Positions 41,748-50,307 of a stretch of DNA of 64,000 bases are shown here, piece by piece. The stretch lies in the NCBI RefSeq assembly GCF_004216555.1, contig NZ_SGWQ01000001.1:927126-991125 (forward strand), given 5' to 3'. The notes under the pieces were generated by a model, which was not told where the DNA came from, did not search any database, and saw only the letters and a program-made list of their open reading frames with translations. Position 1 is the first letter of the stretch. The number at the start of each line of letters is the position of its first letter. The stretch comes from Herbihabitans rhizosphaerae (GTDB taxonomy: Bacteria > Actinomycetota > Actinomycetes > Mycobacteriales > Pseudonocardiaceae). A program made the position numbers and the translations under genes.

Positions 41748-42783
41748 GTCGCGCCCGGCGCAGCGGCGCGCCGACCTCGTGCAGATGTCGCAGCACCATG
41801 GCGTAGGACCTGATCAGGCCGCACTGGGTATACGGGATGTCGTGCCGTCCGCAGAACTCGCGCACCACGGCCTGCGCGCGGCGCAGATTCGGCCGCGGCA
41901 TGTTCGGGAACAGGTGGTGCTCGATCTGGTAGTTGAGGCCGCCGAGCAGGAAGTCCACCCACTTGCCGCCGGTGACGTTGCGCGAGGTCAGCACCTGCTT
42001 GCGCAGGTAGTCCAGCTTCACCTCGCTGGGCAGGATCGGCATGCCCTTGTGGTTCGGGGCGAACGAGCAGCCGAGGTACACGCCCATCAGCCCCTGATGC
42101 ACCACGATGAACAACACCGCCTGCCACGGCGAGAGCACCAGGAACAGGGCCGTCAGGTAACCGGCGAGATGCGCGGTCAGCAGTGCGGCCTCGACCGGCA
42201 TGGCCTTCACCTCGCGCCGGAGCACGGCCTGCACGCTGGCGACGCGGAGCATCACCGCCTCCATGAGCAGCAGCGGGAAGAACAGCACCGCCTGGTGCCG
42301 AGCCACCCACCGGCGCACCCCGTGCCTGGTCACCGCCTGCTCGCGGCTGAACGCCAGCGCCGGGATGTCGATGTCCGGGTCGTCGTCCTCGTGGTTGGGG
42401 TTCGCGTGGTGCTGGTTGTGTTTGCCGACCCACCAGCCGTAGCTGATGCCGACCAGCGCGCTGTGCACGTAGCCGACACCGTCGTTGGCCTTGCGTGAGC
42501 GGAAGATCTGCTGGTGGCCCGCGTCGTGTCCGATGAACGCGAACTGGGTCAGCACGATCGCCAGGAACGCCGCGGTGAACAACTGCCACCACGATTCTCC
42601 GAGCAGGACGAACGCGGTGACACCGACGCCGAGCAGCACCACGTTGGCCGCGATGCGTGCGGCGTAATAGCCATATCGCCGCCGCAACAGGCCGGATCGT
42701 TTGACCCACCTGGAGAGTTCGGCGAAATCGCTGCCACGACGCGCGGACGAGACACTTTCGGAAAGAACATTCGGAACACTCAT
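41734..42783 (-). CDS. Membrane fatty acid desaturase
   Basis: This 349-residue protein has four membrane segments and the three histidine boxes of acyl-CoA/lipid desaturases: HDAGHQ (box 1), HNQHHANPNHEDDD (box 2) and QIEHHLFP (box 3). It inserts a double bond with a di-iron centre. The HxxHH and QxxHH types resemble DesA3- or linoleoyl-type enzymes. The ATG at 42783 is used; one seven codons upstream has no better site. Confidence 0.92.
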   Translation of the reverse strand: MSVPNVLSESVSSARRGSDFAELSRWVKRSGLLRRRYGYYAARIAANVVLLGVGVTAFVLLGESWWQLFTAAFLAIVLTQFAFIGHDAGHQQIFRSRKANDGVGYVHSALVGISYGWWVGKHNQHHANPNHEDDDPDIDIPALAFSREQAVTRHGVRRWVARHQAVLFFPLLLMEAVMLRVASVQAVLRREVKAMPVEAALLTAHLAGYLTALFLVLSPWQAVLFIVVHQGLMGVYLGCSFAPNHKGMPILPSEVKLDYLRKQVLTSRNVTGGKWVDFLLGGLNYQIEHHLFPNMPRPNLRRAQAVVREFCGRHDIPYTQCGLIRSYAMVLRHLHEVGAPLRRARLNRA

Positions 42784-42857
42784 GGGAAACATTCTCAATA
42801 GCACGAACAGTCACCCAGGGTGTTCCACGACACGGCGGCGCCAAACCTCGTGAAAAT

Positions 42858-42894
42858 GCCGGTGTCCCCACCCGCTGGGAGTGGGGACACCGGC
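42858..42894 (-). terminator. Terminator of the cold-shock gene
   Basis: GCCGGTGTCCCCAC and its exact complement form a 14-bp stem with a 9-base loop. Read on the minus strand it is followed by ATTTTC, a short T-run. It lies 19 bases past the cspA stop. Confidence 0.9.
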
Positions 42895-42912
42895 ACTCGG
42901 TTCACGGCTGGA

Positions 42913-43113
42913 TCAGACAGCGCGGACCTGGACCGCCTGCGGGCCCTTGGGGCCCTCGGTCACCTCGAACTCCACCTGCTGGTTCTCTTCCAGACTGCGG
43001 AAGCCGTTGCCGTCGATCTCCGAGTAGTGCACGAAGACATCCGGACCGGCCTCACGGGAGATGAAGCCGAAGCCCTTCTCCGCGTTGAACCATTTGACTG
43101 TTCCCTGTGTCAT
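42913..43113 (-). CDS. cspA: Cold shock protein
   Basis: This 66-residue single-domain protein has the RNA-binding motifs KGFGFI and VFVHYS and the family start [11 protein letters not shown]. It melts RNA structure and is usually abundant in growth and cold stress. A long leader of about 200 bases to the next gene could hold thermosensing RNA structure, though none was worked out. It ends in a strong terminator. Confidence 0.98.
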   Translation of the reverse strand: MTQGTVKWFNAEKGFGFISREAGPDVFVHYSEIDGNGFRSLEENQQVEFEVTEGPKGPQAVQVRAV

Positions 43114-43315
43114 GCTGCTCCTCTACAGGGGCTGAACCGGCGCCGCGACCTGCGGCACCCGTGGTCGGGTTCTCAGACGCGACTTCTCCAGCTTATCCTG
43201 CAAGAAACCTTGAAAGCGCCCGCAACATCGTTTCCGCGAGCGTGTCACACACGAACACCAAAACTTACGACCATCCTGTACAACGCGGGCCGCACCCGAT
43301 TTGTTCCCGCTCCGC

Positions 43316-44515
43316 TCAGGCCAGTTCTGCCGAGGCACCGACGAGCTGGTCCACTTCGACCGCCGTCGTGTAATGCGCGAGGCCGACCCGCACCGCGCCG
43401 CCCACCTCGCTCACCCCGAGTGCCGCGAACACCCCGCTGGCCGTCTCGTCGGCGAACGCGCAGATGCCGCGATCGGCCAGATGCTCCACCGCGTCGGACG
43501 CCTTCACCCCGCCGACCGTGAACGCCACCGCCGGGATCTTGCGCATCGCGTCACCGATCACCATCACGTGCCGCAGCCCGCGCAGCTCGCCGATCAGCTT
43601 GGCCAGCAGGCCCGCGTGATACGACTTGGCCGAGCCGAGCGAGGTGATCAGCCGCTCCCGGCGCGGCCCGGTGGCGGCCTCGTCCAGCATCGCCAGGTAG
43701 TCCACCGACGCGACAAGGCCGGCCAGCAGCGGGTACGCGTGCGGGCCCAGCTCCAACCGCTCCGGCCCGCGCGCGGTCGGGTCCAGCGAGCACAGCGGCA
43801 GCCGGTCCAGCAGCCCGGGATCGGCGAACGCCAGCGCGCCGACCGCCGGCCCACCCCACGCGGTCGCGGACACGGCGATCACGTCGGCGCCCATCGCGGC
43901 GATGTCCAGCGGCACGTACGGCGCCGCGGCCGACGCGTCCACCACCACCAGCGCGCCCGTGTCCTCGGCCAAGCCGGTGATCTTCGACAGGTCGGTACGG
44001 CTGCCGACCACCCCGGAGGCGGCCGTCACCGCGACCAGCTTCGTGCGGTGGTTGACCAGGTTCTCGTACTGCCACGCGGGCAGCTCACACGTCTCGATGT
44101 CGATCTCGCCCCAGCGCACCGTCGCCCCGGCGCGCTGGGCGGCTCGCAGCCACGGGGCGATGTTCTCCTGACTGTCCAGCCGCGACACGGCCACCTCGTC
44201 GCCGATCACCCAGCCGCTGCCGAGCGCGTCGGCCAGCCGCTGTAGCAGCACGGCCGGGTTCGGTCCGAGCACGACGCCGGCGGGGTCACAGCCCACGAGA
44301 TCGGCGATCGAGCGTCTTGCCGCGTCCACGATCGCCTCGGCGCGCTGGGACGCCGGGAACACCCCGCCAGGGCCGGAGACAGGCGCGCGCAGAGCGGTCG
44401 ACACCGCGGTCGCCACCTGCTCGGGGACCTGCATTCCGGCCGGCGCGTCGAGGTGGGTCCAGCCGTCACCCAACGCGGGAATCAACCCGCGGATTCGAGC
44501 GACGTCGAATGCCAT
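43316..44515 (-). CDS. Cysteine desulfurase-like fold protein without PLP lysine
   Basis: This 399-residue protein has the class V aminotransferase fold: RIRGLIPALGDGWTHLDAPA at the start, VAVSRLDSQENIAPWLRAAQ, the PLP aspartate region VVVDASAAAPYVPLDI, then ADVIAVSATAWGGPAVGALA. At the last motif most relatives have SxxK before GP; here the lysine place is alanine. I recall the mycobacterial homologue Rv3778c also having an AWGGP motif, so the whole subgroup may lack it. Enzyme activity is doubtful. It lies opposite bpa, as in mycobacteria. Confidence 0.88.
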   Translation of the reverse strand: MAFDVARIRGLIPALGDGWTHLDAPAGMQVPEQVATAVSTALRAPVSGPGGVFPASQRAEAIVDAARRSIADLVGCDPAGVVLGPNPAVLLQRLADALGSGWVIGDEVAVSRLDSQENIAPWLRAAQRAGATVRWGEIDIETCELPAWQYENLVNHRTKLVAVTAASGVVGSRTDLSKITGLAEDTGALVVVDASAAAPYVPLDIAAMGADVIAVSATAWGGPAVGALAFADPGLLDRLPLCSLDPTARGPERLELGPHAYPLLAGLVASVDYLAMLDEAATGPRRERLITSLGSAKSYHAGLLAKLIGELRGLRHVMVIGDAMRKIPAVAFTVGGVKASDAVEHLADRGICAFADETASGVFAALGVSEVGGAVRVGLAHYTTAVEVDQLVGASAELA

Positions 44516-44617
44516 GGATTACACCGTACGGCCGTCGGCAACCGCCCCTATTCCGGGGGCGGGTGGCCCTCCGGCGCGGCGACTAGGCTTGGTGGCCACG
44601 GACCAGGGACGGAGCAG

Positions 44618-45190
44618 ATGAACCAGCCGAACGAGAACCACGGTGAGCGGAACGATCAGCCGAGGCACGTCATGGTCGTCGGGCCGGACGGCTCGCCCCT
44701 CGGCGCGGCCAAGATCCCCGAGGAAGGGGCTGGCGAGGCCGGTGAGGTGCTCGGCGAATCCGTCGGAGACCTGGTCGAGCAGCCGGCGAAGGTGATGCGC
44801 ATCGGCACGATGATCAAGCAGTTGCTCGAGGAGGTGCGCGCCGCTCCGCTCGACGAGGCCAGTCGCACCCGGCTCCGCGAGATCCACAAGCGGTCGATCA
44901 CCGAGCTGGAGGACGGTCTCGCGCCCGAGCTGCGCGAGGAACTGGAGCGACTGTCGCTGCCGTTCACCGAGGAGGGCGCGCCGTCCGACGCCGAGCTGCG
45001 GGTCGCGCAGGCGCAGCTCGTCGGGTGGCTGGAGGGCCTGTTCCACGGCATCCAGACGGCGCTGTTCGCCCAGCAGATGGCCGCGCGGGTGCAGCTGGAG
45101 CAGATGCGCCGCGGCGCGCTGCCGCCGGGCACCGGCCTGACCGAGACCCCGGACGGTCCACACATCCGAGGGACGGGCCAGTACCTTTAG
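44618..45190 (+). CDS. bpa: Bacterial proteasome activator
   Basis: This 190-residue helical protein matches Bpa/PafE (DUF2587): HVMVVGPDGSPLG, KVMRIGTMIKQLLEEVRAAP, TRLREIHKRSITELEDGLAP, and the helix WLEGLFHGIQTALFAQQMAA. It ends in GQYL, the tail that docks into the 20S core and opens its gate. It forms a dodecameric ring that feeds unfolded proteins to the proteasome without ATP. GGAGCAG precedes ATG 44618. The next gene starts 5 bases after its stop. Confidence 0.95.
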   Translation: MNQPNENHGERNDQPRHVMVVGPDGSPLGAAKIPEEGAGEAGEVLGESVGDLVEQPAKVMRIGTMIKQLLEEVRAAPLDEASRTRLREIHKRSITELEDGLAPELREELERLSLPFTEEGAPSDAELRVAQAQLVGWLEGLFHGIQTALFAQQMAARVQLEQMRRGALPPGTGLTETPDGPHIRGTGQYL

Positions 45191-45195
45191 CAACC

Positions 45196-45819
45196 ATGAT
45201 CCGCCGCAGTGCCGCAGCCGTGCTCGTGGGCGCCCTGGGCATCGCGACGGCCGGGTGTGCCGAGTCGGTCGCCGGCACCGCGACGCCCGACCCAGCCGCG
45301 ACCACCACGACGACGCTCGCCCCGCCACCGGTGACCACGACGCGCGCGCCGGTCACGACGACGACCACGACCACGTCGCGCCGGCCGGCGCCGTTCGGGG
45401 ACGCGTGCGCGCTGCTCACCTTCACCGAGGTGCGCACCGTGCTGAAGCTCCAGTCCGACAGCCAGCGTGACCCCGGCGCGCGGGTGAGCCTCAAGTGGAT
45501 CGCGCGCGACTGCCTGTACCTCGATCGCGGCCAGGCCACGGTCGGCCTGCAGGCGTACTACCTCGCCGAGACGCCGCCGGAGCTGCAGCCGGGACCGGCC
45601 ACCGGCGACATCGTGCTCGAGCAGGTGGCCGGTCTGGGCGTGGCGGCGCAGTTCGTGCGCAACGCGCAGAACCCGAAGACGCACGGCATCCGGGTGGTCA
45701 CCACGCGGGCCACCGACTCGGTCAACCTGTACCTGACGTACAGCAAGAAAGAGGACGCTCCGCTCAAGAAGCAGGAGTTGATCGCCGCCGCCCGCCTGAT
45801 TCTGAGCCGGCTCCGATGA
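45196..45819 (+). CDS. DUF3558 lipoprotein
   Basis: This 207-residue protein has a lipobox (ALGIATAGC, cysteine at residue 21), a Thr/Pro-rich linker (about 30-62) and a DUF3558 domain starting FGDACALLTFTEVRTVLKLQ with a second cysteine in RDCLYLD. DUF3558 lipoproteins are frequent in actinobacterial envelopes; their role is not known. It is coupled to a second DUF3558 gene by an ATGA overlap and follows bpa closely, so it may be in one operon with the proteasome activator. Confidence 0.88.
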   Translation: MIRRSAAAVLVGALGIATAGCAESVAGTATPDPAATTTTTLAPPPVTTTRAPVTTTTTTTSRRPAPFGDACALLTFTEVRTVLKLQSDSQRDPGARVSLKWIARDCLYLDRGQATVGLQAYYLAETPPELQPGPATGDIVLEQVAGLGVAAQFVRNAQNPKTHGIRVVTTRATDSVNLYLTYSKKEDAPLKKQELIAAARLILSRLR

Positions 45820-46409
45820 GGCCGCGACCGGGACTCGCCGCGCTCACCGCGGCGGCGCTGATCGTGGCCGGCTGCGGCGTGACGGTGATCGGATCGGCGA
45901 GCCCCGACCCGGCGGCCACCACGACCACCCCATCCCCGCCGGCCACCCTGCGCCCCACGCCGCAGCCGGTGAACCCGCCGCCGTTCACCGACGCCTGCCC
46001 GCTGCTGCCGAGGGCGACGGTCGGCCCGCTGCTCGGCTGGCCGCTGGACGCCGAGCAGGACATGCCGGGCAACCCGAGCCCGAACTCGGTGGTGAAGTCG
46101 TGCGCCTACCGGGTCGGCACGAACAACGTCGCGGTGATGAGCGTGGTGCACTACCCGAGCCGCACCGCGTCCGTGCTCATCCGCCAGGTCGTGCAGGGCC
46201 AGCGGGACATCGAGCAGGTGCCGGACGTCGGCGAGGGCGCGGTGTTCTTCCAGGACGTCTCGGACGGCACGTTCGGCATGCGCGCGGTGAAACAGCGCGG
46301 GCCGGACGCGCTGATGGTGCACGTGCGTTACGTGCCGCCGGGCGGTCAGCAGCCGAACAAGGCGGCACTCGGCAACGCGGTCACCGCCGTGCTGCTCAAG
46401 ATCCCGTGA
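45816..46409 (+). CDS. DUF3558 lipoprotein, second copy
   Basis: This 197-residue paralogue has a lipobox AALIVAGC (cysteine at residue 20), a Pro-rich linker and the domain start FTDACPLLPRATVGPLLGWP with KSCAYRVG later. The start overlaps the previous stop by 4 bases. The pair replaces the large membrane glycosyltransferase gene found after bpa in mycobacteria (from memory). Surface exposure and a paired function with the first copy are inferred. Confidence 0.87.
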   Translation: MRPRPGLAALTAAALIVAGCGVTVIGSASPDPAATTTTPSPPATLRPTPQPVNPPPFTDACPLLPRATVGPLLGWPLDAEQDMPGNPSPNSVVKSCAYRVGTNNVAVMSVVHYPSRTASVLIRQVVQGQRDIEQVPDVGEGAVFFQDVSDGTFGMRAVKQRGPDALMVHVRYVPPGGQQPNKAALGNAVTAVLLKIP

Positions 46410-46545
46410 CGGCCTTCGACCCGATCGGCCGTGGGTGAACCGTGAGTGTGACCCACCATCGCTTCGCAGTCGTACGCGGAATCACCCTCACCTTCTCTGC
46501 CACCCGGTGATCTTGTCTGACCTGGGCTTTCTCCGTGGCCGAGGG

Positions 46546-46563
46546 ACTTTAGCGGGCTAAAGT
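46546..46563. promoter_or_regulatory. Palindrome upstream of the 46596 gene
   Basis: ACTTTAGC, GG, GCTAAAGT is a perfect 8-bp inverted repeat located 32 bases before the small membrane gene and upstream of the arabinogalactan transporter genes. It is a likely binding site for an unknown dimeric regulator. Confidence 0.55.
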
Positions 46564-46595
46564 ACGCGAAGGGGTGTTGGAGCGGTTGTCAAGTC

Positions 46596-46910
46596 GTGGG
46601 CGTGACGCTCGACCACACCGTGCTGCTGAGCGGCACCGGTACCGGCGCCGCGGCGGGATTCGTCGGCGGCCTGGTGTTCGCGGTCATGTCTTCGGCGTTC
46701 CGCGCGGCGATGTGGACGCGGCGCACGGGCGGGAAGGTCGTGAACGGCGGATCAACGAGAACCGCCTCCGCACTGCTCGCCGCGCACGTCAGCGCGCACG
46801 GTCCAGACGGCGCGCGAACCGGTGTCACCGGCCAGGAACTGGAGACGCTGCTGCGCTCCCGGCCGGACCTGCTCTCGCTGGTGATGACCGCGGGCAAGCC
46901 CGGTCCGTAA
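46596..46910 (+). CDS. Small one-helix membrane protein
   Basis: This 104-residue protein has one hydrophobic Gly/Ala-rich segment (about 10-36, GAAAGFVGGLVFAVMSSAF) and a polar C-terminal half. The start is GTG 46596, or GTG 46602 two codons later; both lack a strong ribosome site. It lies 33 bases before the wzm start on the same strand and after a palindromic site, so it may be co-expressed with the transporter. Family unknown. Confidence 0.55.
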   Translation: MGVTLDHTVLLSGTGTGAAAGFVGGLVFAVMSSAFRAAMWTRRTGGKVVNGGSTRTASALLAAHVSAHGPDGARTGVTGQELETLLRSRPDLLSLVMTAGKPGP

Positions 46911-46943
46911 GGCGCGGGGGTGCCGCCGGTAGGCTCTGCTGCC

Positions 46944-47870
46944 GTGCAAGCGACGGCCGAGATCGAGCGGAACGACGCGCCGGCGGCGGCGCCCAGCCGC
47001 AGCTGGACGCGGGCGTGGGCGGACATCCGCAACGGCATCGCCCAGCGCGAGCTGTGGGGCCACCTCGGCTGGCAGGACATCAAGCAGCGGTACCGCAGAT
47101 CGGTGATCGGCCCGCTGTGGATCACGCTCAGCATGGCGATCACCGCGGCCGGCCTCGGATTCCTGTACTCGCAGCTGTTCCACATCCCGGTCGAGACGTT
47201 CCTGCCGTACCTGACGGTCGGGTTCATCGTGTGGGGCTTCATTCTCGGCTGCCTCACCGAGGGCGCGGACACGTTCATCACCAACGAGGGGCTGATCAAG
47301 CACCTCCCGGCGCCGATCACGGTCTACGCGCTGCGCACGGTGTGGCGGCTGACCCTGATGCTGGCGCACAACCTGGTCGTCTACGTGGTCGTGCTCGCCG
47401 TGTTCTGGAGCCACCTGACGCAGCGGTACATTCTCAGCCCGCCCGAGACTCCGAATCCCGAGTGGCATCACGGGCTCGGTTGGGACGCGCTGCTCGCCAT
47501 CCCGGGTATCGCGCTGATCGCGCTGAACGGCCTGTGGGTGGTGATCCTGTTCGGCATCATCTCCACGCGCTACCGCGACATCCCGCAGGTGATCTCGGCG
47601 CTCACCCAGTTGCTGTTCTTCATGACGCCGATCGTGTGGACCACCGACATCCTCAGGAGCCGGGTCGGCGGCGGCGACGGTGGCTGGCGGGAGCTGGTCG
47701 CGGAGCTGAATCCGCTGTACCACTACATCCAGATCGTGCGAGCGCCACTGCTCGGCAACAACATGAACTGGCACAACTGGGTCGTGGTGCTGGGGCTCAC
47801 GATCGTCGGCTGGAGCTTGGCGTTCCTGGCCATGCGCAACTACCGTGCCCGCGTCTCGTACTGGGTCTGA
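46944..47870 (+). CDS. wzm: Arabinogalactan-type polysaccharide ABC permease
   Basis: This 308-residue ABC-2 permease has six hydrophobic segments and the O-antigen exporter motif WQDIKQRYRRSVIGPLWITL near the start, plus FFMTPIVWTTDIL and LNPLYHYIQIVRAPLLG near the end. With Wzt it moves lipid-linked galactan across the inner membrane for arabinogalactan assembly, as its mycobacterial counterpart is proposed to do. GTG 46944 is used. The wzt gene begins 13 bases after its stop. Confidence 0.9.
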   Translation: MQATAEIERNDAPAAAPSRSWTRAWADIRNGIAQRELWGHLGWQDIKQRYRRSVIGPLWITLSMAITAAGLGFLYSQLFHIPVETFLPYLTVGFIVWGFILGCLTEGADTFITNEGLIKHLPAPITVYALRTVWRLTLMLAHNLVVYVVVLAVFWSHLTQRYILSPPETPNPEWHHGLGWDALLAIPGIALIALNGLWVVILFGIISTRYRDIPQVISALTQLLFFMTPIVWTTDILRSRVGGGDGGWRELVAELNPLYHYIQIVRAPLLGNNMNWHNWVVVLGLTIVGWSLAFLAMRNYRARVSYWV

Positions 47871-47883
47871 GAGGCGATACGAC

Positions 47884-48702
47884 ATGGTCAGCATCGACGT
47901 CTGGAACGCCTCGGTCGACTTCCCGATCTTCGACGCGAAGTCGCGGTCGATGAAGAAGGCGCTGCTGTCCAAGGCCGGCGGCAAGATCGGCACGGACAGC
48001 AAGGTGCCGATAATCGAGGCGCTGCGGGACATCACGCTGTCGCTCAAGGAAGGCGACCGGGTCGGTCTGGTCGGGCACAACGGCGCCGGCAAGTCCACCC
48101 TGCTGCGCCTGCTGTCCGGCATCTACGAGCCGACCCGCGGGCAGGCGGAGATCCGCGGCAAGGTCGCGCCCGTGTTCGACCTCGGCGTCGGCATGGACCA
48201 GGAGATCTCCGGCTACGAGAACATCCTCATCCGGGGGCTGTTCCTCGGAATGTCGCGCAAGCAGATGCAGAAGCGCGTCGACGACATCGCCGAGTTCACC
48301 GAGCTGGGCAACTACCTGTCGATGCCGCTGCGCACCTACTCCACCGGTATGCGGGTGCGGCTGGCGCTGGGCGTGGTGACCTCGATCGACCCGGAGATCC
48401 TGCTGCTCGACGAGGGCATCGGCGCGGTGGACGCGGCGTTCCTGGACAAGGCTCGCGACCGACTGTTCGATCTGGTACAACGCTCCGGCCTGTTGGTGTT
48501 CGCCTCGCACTCCGACGATCTACTCCTGGAACTGTGCAGTTCCGCGATCTGGATGGACAAGGGCGAGATCCGTCAGCAGGGCTCCCTGCGCGACGTGTTG
48601 ACCAGCTACAAGGGCAAGGACCCGTTCGAGAGCGTCAGCCACGAGACGCTGCAGCGACTCGGCCACGAGCCTGCCGCGGCCAACAGCCAGGACAAGGCAT
48701 GA
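47884..48702 (+). CDS. wzt: Arabinogalactan-type polysaccharide ABC ATPase
   Basis: This 272-residue ATPase has Walker A GHNGAGKST, the signature YSTGMRVRLAL, Walker B EILLLDEGIGAVD and the switch histidine in FASHSDD. The short C-terminal tail lacks the carbohydrate-binding domain found in some Wzt proteins. It powers the Wzm permease. The glfT1 gene follows 7 bases after its stop, giving the operon wzm-wzt-glfT1. From memory the mycobacterial order is wzt, glfT1, wzm, so the locus is shuffled. Confidence 0.93.
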   Translation: MVSIDVWNASVDFPIFDAKSRSMKKALLSKAGGKIGTDSKVPIIEALRDITLSLKEGDRVGLVGHNGAGKSTLLRLLSGIYEPTRGQAEIRGKVAPVFDLGVGMDQEISGYENILIRGLFLGMSRKQMQKRVDDIAEFTELGNYLSMPLRTYSTGMRVRLALGVVTSIDPEILLLDEGIGAVDAAFLDKARDRLFDLVQRSGLLVFASHSDDLLLELCSSAIWMDKGEIRQQGSLRDVLTSYKGKDPFESVSHETLQRLGHEPAAANSQDKA

Positions 48703-48709
48703 TGCGGAC

Positions 48710-49618
48710 ATGACGAGCCAGCAGTCGAGCACACCGGCGGAGATCGTGGTGGCCGTGGTGGTCACCAGACACCGCCGCGAACTGCTCACCGACTCGCTCA
48801 AACTGCTGGCCACGCAGACCCGGCTGCCCGATCACCTGGTGGTCGTGGACAACGGCCCGGACGAGCCGGCGCGCGACGTCGTGGAGGCGTGCCCGCTGCC
48901 CTCGACGTACCTGCAGTCCAAGCGGAACCTGGGCGGCGCGGGCGGGTTCGCGCTGGGCATCCTGCACGCGCTTTCCCTTGGCGCGGACTGGGTCTGGCTC
49001 GCCGACGACGACGGCCGGCCGGCCGACGAGCACGTGCTGGCGACCCTGCTGGACGAGGCCGAGACGCGCGGTCTGGCCGAGGTGTCGCCGGTGGTGTCGA
49101 ACATCGCGGCCCCCGAGTCGCTGGCGTTCCCGCTGCGGCGTGGCCTCACCTGGAAGCGCACCGCCCGCGAGCTGGGCACGGACTTCCTGCCCGGCATCGC
49201 GTCGCTGTTCAACGGCGCGCTGTTCCGGGCGTCCACGCTGGACGTGGTGGGCGTGCCGGACTACCGGCTGTTCTTCCGGGGCGACGAGGTCGAGGTACAC
49301 CGGCGGCTGGTGCGCTCCGGCCTGCCGTTCGGCACCTGCCTCAAGGTTGCCTATCTGCACCCTGACGGCTCGGACGAGTTCAAGCCGATGCTCGGCGGGC
49401 GGTTCCACGCGCAGGACCCCTCCGACGAGGTGAAGCGGTACTACACCTACCGCAACCGCGGGTACCTGCTGTCCCAGCCGGGCATGCGCAAGATCGGCGC
49501 GCTGGAGATCATCCGGTTCGGCATGTACTTCCTTGTCACCAAACGGGATCCGCGCGCGTTCGTGCGCTGGCTCAAGCTCGCCCGCAAGGGCCAGCGGGAG
49601 CACTTCTACCGCTACTGA
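48710..49618 (+). CDS. glfT1: Galactofuranosyltransferase initiating galactan
   Basis: This 302-residue GT2-family enzyme has VAVVVTRHRRELLTDSLKLL, the nucleotide-binding VVVDNGPDEPA, the metal motif WVWLADDDGRPAD and later FFRGDEVEVHRRL and YYTYRNRGYLLSQPG. GlfT1 adds the first galactofuranose residues to the rhamnosyl-GlcNAc lipid carrier. Its position directly after wzm and wzt supports the name. It is followed 2 bases later by an unrelated mycothiol-linked gene. Confidence 0.9.
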   Translation: MTSQQSSTPAEIVVAVVVTRHRRELLTDSLKLLATQTRLPDHLVVVDNGPDEPARDVVEACPLPSTYLQSKRNLGGAGGFALGILHALSLGADWVWLADDDGRPADEHVLATLLDEAETRGLAEVSPVVSNIAAPESLAFPLRRGLTWKRTARELGTDFLPGIASLFNGALFRASTLDVVGVPDYRLFFRGDEVEVHRRLVRSGLPFGTCLKVAYLHPDGSDEFKPMLGGRFHAQDPSDEVKRYYTYRNRGYLLSQPGMRKIGALEIIRFGMYFLVTKRDPRAFVRWLKLARKGQREHFYRY

Positions 49619-49620
49619 TC

Positions 49621-50307
49621 ATGGACAGTGCCGCCTTCCCGACCCACCTGCGCGACGAACTGGACGCGTTCGCCGCGTGCCTGGGCGGCGACCTGGACTC
49701 GGCCGTCGAGCACTGCGGCGACTGGACGCTGTACGACCTGGCCAACCACCTCGGCGGCGGCAACCTGTGGGCGGCGGCCGCGATCACCGAGGGACACGGT
49801 GATTTCCGAACGGACCCCGCGCCGCGCGAGCGCGCCGAGCTGATCGGCTGGTTCCGCGACACGGCCGCCATTCTCGTGTCCACTGTGGACATCGACCCGG
49901 ACACGCCGGCGTGGACGTTCTTTCCGCCGCACACCGTGGGTTTCTGGCGCCGCCGCCGGTGCCACGAGACGCTGGTGCACCGCTGGGACGCCGAGCACGC
50001 ACTGGGAATCGTGCCCGTGCTGGACCCGACGCTCGCCGGTGACGGCATCGCCGAGGTGATCGACACGATGTCGCCGCGCCAGGTGGCACGCGGGCGGGCG
50101 ACACCGCCGGAGCACGCGATCCGCCTCACCGCGACCGACACCGGCGGCTCGTGGACGCTCGGGCCCGGCGAACCGGTCGCCACGATCCGCGGGACCGCGC
50201 AGGATCTGTTGCTGACGCTGTGGAACCGCCGCTCGATCGCCGGTCTCACCGTGGACGGCGACGAGCCCGCGGCGAGGCGAGTGCTCGAAGGTCCGCTCGT
50301 CCCCTAG
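49621..50307 (+). CDS. Maleylpyruvate isomerase N-terminal-like (mycothiol-linked) protein
   Basis: This 228-residue protein has the DinB-like four-helix domain of the maleylpyruvate isomerase family (VEHCGDWTLYDLANHLGGGN, with CHETLVHRWDAEHAL for metal ligands) and an SCP2-like C-terminal part (DTGGSWTLGPGEPVATIRGT). These are usually mycothiol-dependent or mycothiol-related enzymes. Substrate unknown. It contains one STVD palindrome (49878-49890) and its end overlaps the convergent kinase gene by 4 bases. Confidence 0.9.
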   Translation: MDSAAFPTHLRDELDAFAACLGGDLDSAVEHCGDWTLYDLANHLGGGNLWAAAAITEGHGDFRTDPAPRERAELIGWFRDTAAILVSTVDIDPDTPAWTFFPPHTVGFWRRRRCHETLVHRWDAEHALGIVPVLDPTLAGDGIAEVIDTMSPRQVARGRATPPEHAIRLTATDTGGSWTLGPGEPVATIRGTAQDLLLTLWNRRSIAGLTVDGDEPAARRVLEGPLVP

